From the NCBI GenBank assembly GCA_040285825.1, contig JAUPSS010000002.1, positions 1,736,001 through 1,800,000 on the forward strand: a stretch of 64,000 bases of DNA. Reading direction: 5' to 3'. A model generated the notes under the pieces. The model did no database searches and was not told the origin of the DNA. It was given only the letters and a program-made list of their open reading frames with translations. A program made the position numbers and the translations under genes. Numbering within the stretch: position 1 is the stretch's first letter; every line of letters starts with the position of its first letter. Positions 57,577 to 64,000 of this stretch are shown one piece after another. Source of the DNA: Eukaryota sp. TZLM1-RC (lineage: Eukaryota; Metamonada: BaSk clade).

Positions 57577-58843
57577 TATTTATTAAATTTTTTAGAATTA
57601 TTTATTAAATTATTTAATGTTTTTTCTTCATTTTTTTGGGTTGCAATGTTATAGAAGCACCTACAGTACTACACTCTATTTAATGTTTCCCAGAACGCAG
57701 TTCAGATTCTAAACAGTGGCAATGGTATTGTTGAAACTTTAGTCTTTTTCAATTAATGTTCTATGAAATTCAAAGAAATTTGACCCAAATAAATAAATTT
57801 TATTCTTCTGGAGTTTCATGTTGAACGTCAGTCATAGAATTCCATTGACTAATTATTCTTCTTTTTTAATTTTATCTATAAAACAAAGATCCAAAAGACC
57901 CCAACTAGTTGGCTATCAACTTCACATTCGCCATGTAGGAATAATTGAATTCACCCAATTTTCGTTTTTTGACAATTTACAAATTTTGAATAAGTAATGT
58001 TCGAAAAAGCAAGTTTAGTTGAGGAATTTAAACTAGTTTCATTCAGTATTGCATCATGGGAAAGTTTGATAAAATAAGCGATTTGGTCATCACGGAAAAC
58101 CTCATTCTGTCATTGAAGGAAGCTTAATGCTAACAAACCCTATCTGGAAATAGATTTTTAACTTATCGTAACTTTGGGCGAAAAACTGACCATTGTTAAA
58201 TTTCTTTTTCAACATTCTTTTTCTCAAAATAATATTGAATTATGAATTAGAATTTTCCAACACATTGAACATATCTCATTTAAATAATGATTACTGAATC
58301 TGTTACAGTGGTTTTTTGCAACAACTTGTCTCAACTTTGCACAATGATTTGTAGGGAAAGAGGACTACCACTATTGTTGACCTTTCAAAACAACATTTCT
58401 TAAATCGTCATTAATTGAAGCAGGTCTACCACCCTCATTCTAAACCTTTAAACTCCTCATTGGCGGTTAATTTACTGAGTAACATTTGAATTTGTTCTAC
58501 TACTTTTCGAGTAATTAGAGAAAAATCTTGTTTGTTTTTACTTAATGTGAAAGAAACAATTTAAGACAATAAGAAATCTTCATTCTCAATCTGTTTGACG
58601 AAGAATATTTGGGTGTAGAGCACCAGCTTAATTAAACGAGATTTTTGTTTTTGTTGTGCAATAAACATTGAGGTATACAAAAAGTGTTATCTCCCCAGTA
58701 ACAGATGTAGGTGTTGACTTTTAACAGCAGATTTAGCATTCTTCAGGAAATCCTCAATTTTATACAATTTATTGTTTCTTTGAAATCAAAAATAAATTAA
58801 AAAGAAATAGGACAATACTACATCAAGTTACATGTACATCAAG
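57577..58843. other. Long AT-rich intergenic region, no feature seen
   Basis: About 1.2 kb with no coding frame, no recognisable repeat block and no structural RNA that I can support. Confidence 0.6.
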
Positions 58844-59740
58844 TTAGGCACCACTATGAAATTTCAGTGGTTTTGAACATATTTCCGCTACCACTGGAGT
58901 CTGAAGTTCTAGCTCTCCATCTACAAGTACTTGGAGATCAGCTGGTTCTAGAATCTCAACTTTCCGGCAGCGAATATGCTCTCCACACTTTTGGAATCCA
59001 CCAAAAAATCCTCTAAGCTTCGATAGTTTCTGCAAGAGACCAGCACCCTGATAGATGAAGAGATCAAGATATCCATCGCTTGGATTGATCTCAGGGCTCC
59101 AATTCAATCCCCCCGTAGATGGAGCATTCAAAACAAAGATACCAATTGCAGAACGTTCAAGAATCACATCGTCTACCTTCAACACGTAATTCTCCGAAGA
59201 GGTAGCTAGTAGGGCAGGTAAAATTTGAAAGTACTATGATGAGGAAACATTTATGCATACATATGAAAACTGAGAAGATGGTAGTTTATTTCTAAAAACC
59301 CGGTGGTGTAATTCAACGAGAAAACCTGTTGAAAGCTTTGATAAAAAGAGAACATCCTTTTCGATATCTTCTGATAAACTCCGTGCCAAGACATAATCTA
59401 TATCACGTAGGTCGGCTTTTTCTTGAAAGGAAAAGAATCCAGTAGGACTTAAAGGGATTGATAAGCTTCTGTGCAGATCACAGACAGTACCAGAAGGAAA
59501 AAGTGATATAGGAATAGTTGGGGACATGCTTACTAGTTTGGGTAGGATGGTTTGTATAACTTTTCGAATAGTATCATCACCTCCTGCTATAATAATAGAG
59601 CTATAAGTTGATAGATCAGAAGGAGGACAATCATGTTCTAGAACATCACAACAATGAAATCTGGAGTCCGCAAAGAAGTACTTGTTGAAAACTGACTCAG
59701 AGAACCCCCCACTAGTTCTGTTGTATAATAATAGTTGCAT
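58844..59740 (-). CDS. DAGK-catalytic-domain lipid kinase (sphingosine/diacylglycerol kinase family), two exons
   Basis: Exon 1 is 59740-59261 and exon 2 is 59233-58844, joined over a 27-nt GTATGC...ATAG intron to give 289 residues. The start, MQLLLYNRTSGGFSESV, matches the family's first strand and N-x-x-S-G-G turn. IIIAGGDDTIRKVIQTIL is the nucleotide-binding GGDGT motif with Gly changed to Asp. SLFPSGTVCDLHRSLSIP is the P.GT.ND.AR.L motif with ND changed to CD. The C-terminal half has INPSDGYLDLFI and LQVLVDGEL, as in the family's second domain. The substrate cannot be told. The ATG directly abuts the 3' end of Fanzor A copy 3. Confidence 0.75.
59234..59260 (-). other. 27-nt spliceosomal intron in the lipid kinase gene
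   Basis: Removing it joins two in-frame halves of one kinase (QFSY/YFQIL). Without it the frame hits TAG at the acceptor. Donor GTATGC and acceptor CATAG match the style of the two ribosomal-protein introns. Confidence 0.75.
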
Positions 59741-59774
59741 GGGAAATTCCCATAAATACACAATCCAAATTGTG
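59741..59774 (-). ncRNA. 3'-end hairpin and GGGAATTTCCC of Fanzor A copy 3
   Basis: Arms CACAAT and ATTGTG replace ACACGA and TCGTGT of copies 1 and 2, keeping pairing. GGGAATTTCCC is followed directly by the ATG of the lipid kinase, so the kinase has no leader of its own between element and start. Confidence 0.5.
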
Positions 59775-61520
59775 AAATAATTACAAAAACTATCTACTAG
59801 ACAGATACTGAAGCATTTCAATACCACTCATTCCGGCTCCAGCAAGTGCAAACATATTCAGACAAGCCAGCTGATTTCTATTGAAGAGCTTTGTTGAGCC
59901 TTTGTTATTGAATTTACAACTCTCACTATTACAAGCTAATAAACCATGACACGTAGTAAAAGGAGTCTTTTCTCTTCTTTAGAATCTGGGATTTGTTACT
60001 CTCAAAAACGTAGCAACCTTTTCAAAACAAACAGGACATTTTGCTGAAGTGAAAGCTTCATTAATCATCAATACTTCAAATCCATTTCTTTTCAAAAATT
60101 GAATCCATCCAATGCCTCAAGTAGGTCTCTGGTGTTTTAAATTCTTGGAACCTTTTTACTATAATCACCCATTAGTATTACAGTGTCTTTTGGATTGCCA
60201 AACTGCTGCACAAGATTTTTTAACAACCCAATTTCAGTCTTTTGTTTGTGAATAAAAGCTTGCATTTTATGAATGCTCCACAAGTCAAGACTGTAAAAGT
60301 CAATTGTCAAAAACAACTTGGCGCAAAGTTGGAAAAACCTGTAAAAGTTGCTGAATTGGCAGTAAACGCAGATAATTGGGTATTTACATCTTTGATTGTC
60401 ATTTCATTAAACTCTATCATTTGGTTCCTGTCGTAATCTATTTCAGTATACTTTGTAGCCCATCGTTTTTGTTTTTCATTCATCCTACTTTTCAAAGACC
60501 AGGACATCTGAGTCATTCTCAACCATTTGTACTTCTTGTCTTGATTCATCACCCGACTATTTCTTTGCTGTTCAGTTTCATGTTCAGGCACCATGGCTAG
60601 TTCTTCATCAGTCTTTTTACTCCCAAAATATAATAAATCACGTTTTCCAGGATCACAAACAACAATTAGTATGCCTTGAAAAATATCAACATCAACATCA
60701 TCAATATATAAATTCGATATACTGGCCTTGTTGCCTGGCTTACATTTCTGACCTTGTAAACCCTGACGAACAAATTCTACTGCAATCTTAAATCCATCTG
60801 TGTGGATAATGTCGTTGAATTTATAGCTCTTCTGCTTGAACATTGGTTGGTTTAAATCGATAATATTAGACCAAAGGTCAAATTGCTCAGGTGGTTTGAA
60901 TCTATGAACTTGGGCTTGTGTATTGACCATTTTTAAACTCTGATCAGGCAACAAATCGGCCATCAATGTTTGTTTGATAATTGTCCATATTGTTCCTGTA
61001 TCAATAGGATAAAATTCAGGGCCTACGGTGGTTGAAACGGGAGAAATTTGATAAGGTTTTCTCTCTCTACTGGAGATATATTGGGCAATTGTAATTGCTG
61101 GTTTTAGGAATATTTGAGGATCTGTTTCCACAGCGTCTGCAAGAATATGTATATCCACTGGAAATATGTTATCAACTAAATTCTCGTCAGTGACCAGATT
61201 CTCAATTTGACAAGTAAAAGGCTCAATAAGACCTTCAAATATGTCTCTACGTTCATTATTTCTTATATCATGTTGTTCACATAAATCGAAAAATTCATCA
61301 TTTTGGAGGTTTGAAATATTTTTAGGATGATGAAACAAAGAACTCAAGCAATCTCTATCATCAACTAAAAACAAGTTTTTGAATTGACGAAGTCTAAATC
61401 TAAAAAGTGAAATAATTGTAGATAATGGCGTCGAGTATCCACCCAGCTTGTGCCTTTCTGATAACACATTTTCCAAATCTGGTTTGTCAAAAAAGACATT
61501 AATAAATCGATTGTCAAACA
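59741..61520 (-). pseudogene. Fanzor element A, copy 3 (5' truncated, diverged)
   Basis: On the minus strand it is homologous to copy 1 from about residue 425 (NRFINVFFDKPDLENVLSERHKLGGYSTPLST) to the 3' end. It is more diverged than copy 2 (for example EFYPIDTGTIWTIIKQTLMADLLPDQSLKM). RuvC-I is VVCDPGKRDLLYFG, and the RuvC-III position is Asn (LFNRNQLACLNM). The UGA frameshift site is present, with a further 16-nt deletion just before it and later frameshifts. Its 3' hairpin is CACAAT...ATTGTG at 59774-59759. The 5' break (61520) differs from copy 2 and adjoins LINE sequence of opposite orientation. Confidence 0.85.
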
Positions 61521-61554
61521 AGTGATTCTCTTCGTGCACCTGTTAAAATTCCTG

Positions 61555-64000
61555 TAGAGGTGAGTCCTGCCAGTTCTGTTCCTGTGTCAATGGAAATGCG
61601 TTTGTTTTCTCCCAATTACTATTAAACAAATGGAACATAACAAGATTTTGGAAATTCTTTGCCAAAAAGAACAAGAAATCAATTAATTACAAACCAAAAC
61701 AAAGTGAAGCTAGTTCATCGTTTCGAGCAAGCAAATTGTTCCTGAGAGGTAGGTATGGAAGCGGTTTAAAAAATATTTTTTCAGGTATGTTGGCTGATAA
61801 TAATTATGACACTGTTGAAAAACTGTCAATATTGGCTCGAAAAGCCTTATCAGGCTCAAGAAGTACTCAATGCTATTGCTAAATTGCCAAAAAAAGCTCC
61901 TGGTCCCTCAGGCATTTCCGTTGATTTGTTAAAAACTGCTTGTAAAAATACTCCAGAAATTTCTGAGGCTCTTGCCATTTATTTTCAAAGTTTAATGTGT
62001 TTGAATTATGTTCCTCCACCTATATTGACTGCTGCCCGGTTAGTTGCTTTAGTTAAACCAGGAAAAAGTAACAAACCTGATGGAGTTAGACCAATTCCTA
62101 TTGGAGAGTCTTTAACCAGATTGCTTCCTTCGCTTATTTTTAACAGAATTTCTACTGAGGCAAAAACTATTTGAAACCTTTTCAATTTAGTATTAAAACT
62201 ATTGAAGGTGCTTCTGTTGCCTCAATGACTTCAGATGTTTTTTTCAATAGTAAGCAACATCAATCTATTTTCAATTTGGACTTTAAAAATGCCTTTAATT
62301 CAGTAAAACGTAACTGCATTTACGATGTCCTTCTTCAAGAATTTCCAGAACTTTCAGCATATTTTTATTTATTTTATGGAAAAAAGTCGGACTTAATTTT
62401 TGACACCTTTCCCCTTGAATCTTCTTCTGGTGTAAAACAAGGTGATCCTCTTGGTCCATTGCTTTTTTGTTTCCCATCCATAATACTATTGAAATGACCC
62501 AGAAAGAATTCCCTGAATTACGTATTATTGCTTATATGGATGACATTTCTGTTATTGGTTCTTATGAAAGCAGTTGTACGGTTTCTGAAGGAATTGCTGC
62601 GAAATACAAAGACATTGGATTAGCCTTGAATCCAGCAAAATGTCTCTTGAATGGAAGAACAAAACAATCTTTATTGATTGATGGTGCTCATATTCCCTTT
62701 ATTAATTATGAACAACAAGCGTTCAAGTTTCTTGGATGTTGGTTAGGTAATTTGGATGAAATTTATTCCTAGTTGAACAATTTATTGGAGAATTTTGACA
62801 AAGATCTTAGTTTTATTGCTGAATGTGATATTGAAAGACACATCAAATTTTTTATTTTAAAAATTTGTTATTCTGGAAGTTATTCTCATATTTTAAGGTT
62901 AACTCCTCCTTCAGTATCTCTTGATTTTTGTAGATCTTTCAACAAACTTCGGGTCAATTTTTTTTTCTTTATTGGAGGAAAATGAATCTTTTATTCGAAG
63001 TCATGTTTTTTGTTTTGCTGAATTGGGTGGAATTGGTTTCACAAAATCTTCGATTTTATGTAAAGCAGCTTTTTAGGAAGTGGAAAAAATTTTATTTTTG
63101 AATTTTTTTAAAGGTTTCCTTATGATGTTCATTTGATCCATGGGGAATCAAATTTTTATTTGAATCAACTTCAAATTGAATTAGATAATTTGCCTAGTGA
63201 TTTCTGGATTCAGTGTTTTACTCAAAATGTTCAAGAAAATCCCACCCGATCACTTCCAAATTTACGTTTTTGCATGAAAAAGCTTCAGCACCATCTGGTT
63301 GAATTATATGAAGGCTTGGATTATGAAATAAGACTTGGCTTGGCCAAAACTGAAAATCCCGCTTTCGCTAATTTTTTAAAGGACATTCGTGATAGTTATG
63401 CTGCTGCTTCAGTAACTCAAATTCCCTCTGTTTATGGACTTTTGTTAAAAAAACAATGAATGGCTTTTAAACATGCGTTTTCGTTGTTTTCTGTGGCCAA
63501 ACAATTTGCCCAATCATTTAACTTGTAAATGTGGTAAACCTCTTTTGTTTACTCATCTTTTGAACTGTAAACATTTCATTACATTTAGAAGCAAAGTGCA
63601 TAATAATGTCAGAGACCAAATTTATGTAATGTGCAAATCATCTCAAGTAGATTCCTTTTTAGAGCCGTTCATATCAAAATTAATTCTTGATGACCCCAAT
63701 ATTGATAGTACGCGTTACTACAGAGCTTCTGTGGGTCTGACAAGAGGTGATCTAGTTGTTCCCGGTTTAAATGGTAGTTTTACTATTTTAGACGCCATGT
63801 CTATTGACCCTTGTAATTCTTCTAACGAACATCTCATTAACTCGGATGTAAATAATCCTCTTCTTGCAGGCGAAAAATATAAAATTGCTAAATAAGCGAA
63901 ACCCATTTCCTCGGTTAATGAAAATTCTCATGCCCAATATAATTTATGTCCCTTTGTTTTTTCCTTGCTTGGATCTCTAGGTAAGGCTGCTATGGATTTC
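61555..64000 (+). mobile_element. LINE family N, longest copy (RT to endonuclease-like region, frameshifted)
   Basis: RT blocks appear in order on the plus strand: KAPGPSGISVDLLKTAC, KPDGVRPIPIGESLTRLL, FNLDFKNAFNSVKRNCIYDVLL, SSGVKQGDPLGPLLF and AYMDDISVIG (catalytic MDD near 62540), then LGLALNPAKCLL and FKFLGCWLG. After several stops come the FWIQCF...NPAFANFLKDI block, the knuckle CKCGKPLLFTHLLNC, VHNNVRDQIYVMCKS, and TRGDLVVPGLNGSFTILDAMSID. It runs off the window end. At least six phase breaks mean the copy is inactive. Confidence 0.85.

Overview
This 64 kb window comes from an AT-rich eukaryotic nuclear genome crowded with transposons. The host genes are eukaryote-specific: plasma-membrane Ca2+-ATPase, RMND5/GID2, ribosomal proteins eS21 and eL42, snRNP27, a CWC16/YJU2-type splicing factor, SKA1, CCZ1-like, PSMD5-like, DRAM/FRAG1-like membrane proteins, galactokinase and a DAGK-type lipid kinase. 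Most are single uninterrupted reading frames. Where introns can be placed by homology they are tiny (27, 30 and 32 nt). I cannot place the organism; a compact-gene protist, fungus-like lineage or reduced animal would all fit.

Layout: 1-3.3 kb holds non-LTR retrotransposon (LINE) fragments and a retroelement relic. 3.3-8.7 kb holds host genes (unknown small gene, CCZ1-like, PSMD5-like, DRAM-like). 9.3-12.4 kb is a nest of LINE fragments plus an old Fanzor-type relic. 12.4-16.6 kb is a full-length Fanzor-family element (family A, copy 1), followed by SKA1 and two DRAM-like genes to 20.7 kb. 21-25.3 kb is a second, divergent Fanzor-family element (family B), split by a 1.1 kb gag-only LTR element with TAAG target duplications, followed by galactokinase. 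26.6-28.4 kb is LINE. 29.5-33.6 kb is a compact host cluster. 33.7-35.1 kb is LINE. 35.25-42.66 kb is a Ty3/Gypsy element with identical 155-bp LTRs inside a MULE transposase fragment. 43.8-45.6 kb holds unrecognised minus-strand frames. 46.7-49.8 kb is the Ca2+-ATPase. 50-52.9 kb is LINE debris. 52.9-54.8 kb is Fanzor A copy 2, followed by RMND5. 56.9-57.6 kb is a membrane RING protein. 58.8-59.7 kb is the lipid kinase, abutted by Fanzor A copy 3 (59.7-61.5 kb). 61.5-64 kb is a LINE.

The most striking system is the Fanzor family. Copy A1 encodes (1) a cysteine-rich tandem-repeat protein ending in a 2A-like ribosome-skipping motif and a basic tail, then (2) a protein joining an N-terminal DEDDy (family-B-polymerase-like) 3'-5' exonuclease domain to a Fanzor/TnpB RuvC-zinc-finger nuclease. 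All three A copies have Asn at the RuvC-III Asp position, and all share an AAT-TGA-C stop where a +1 shift would continue the protein. They also share a 3' end with a hairpin (whose arms covary between copies) and GGGAATTTCCC. Family B has the same architecture (Exo III motif visible) but keeps D-E-D. Every Fanzor copy with a preserved 3' end lies in sense orientation directly upstream of a host start codon. I know of no description of an exonuclease-Fanzor fusion with an upstream 2A; this rests on motif reading and needs database confirmation.
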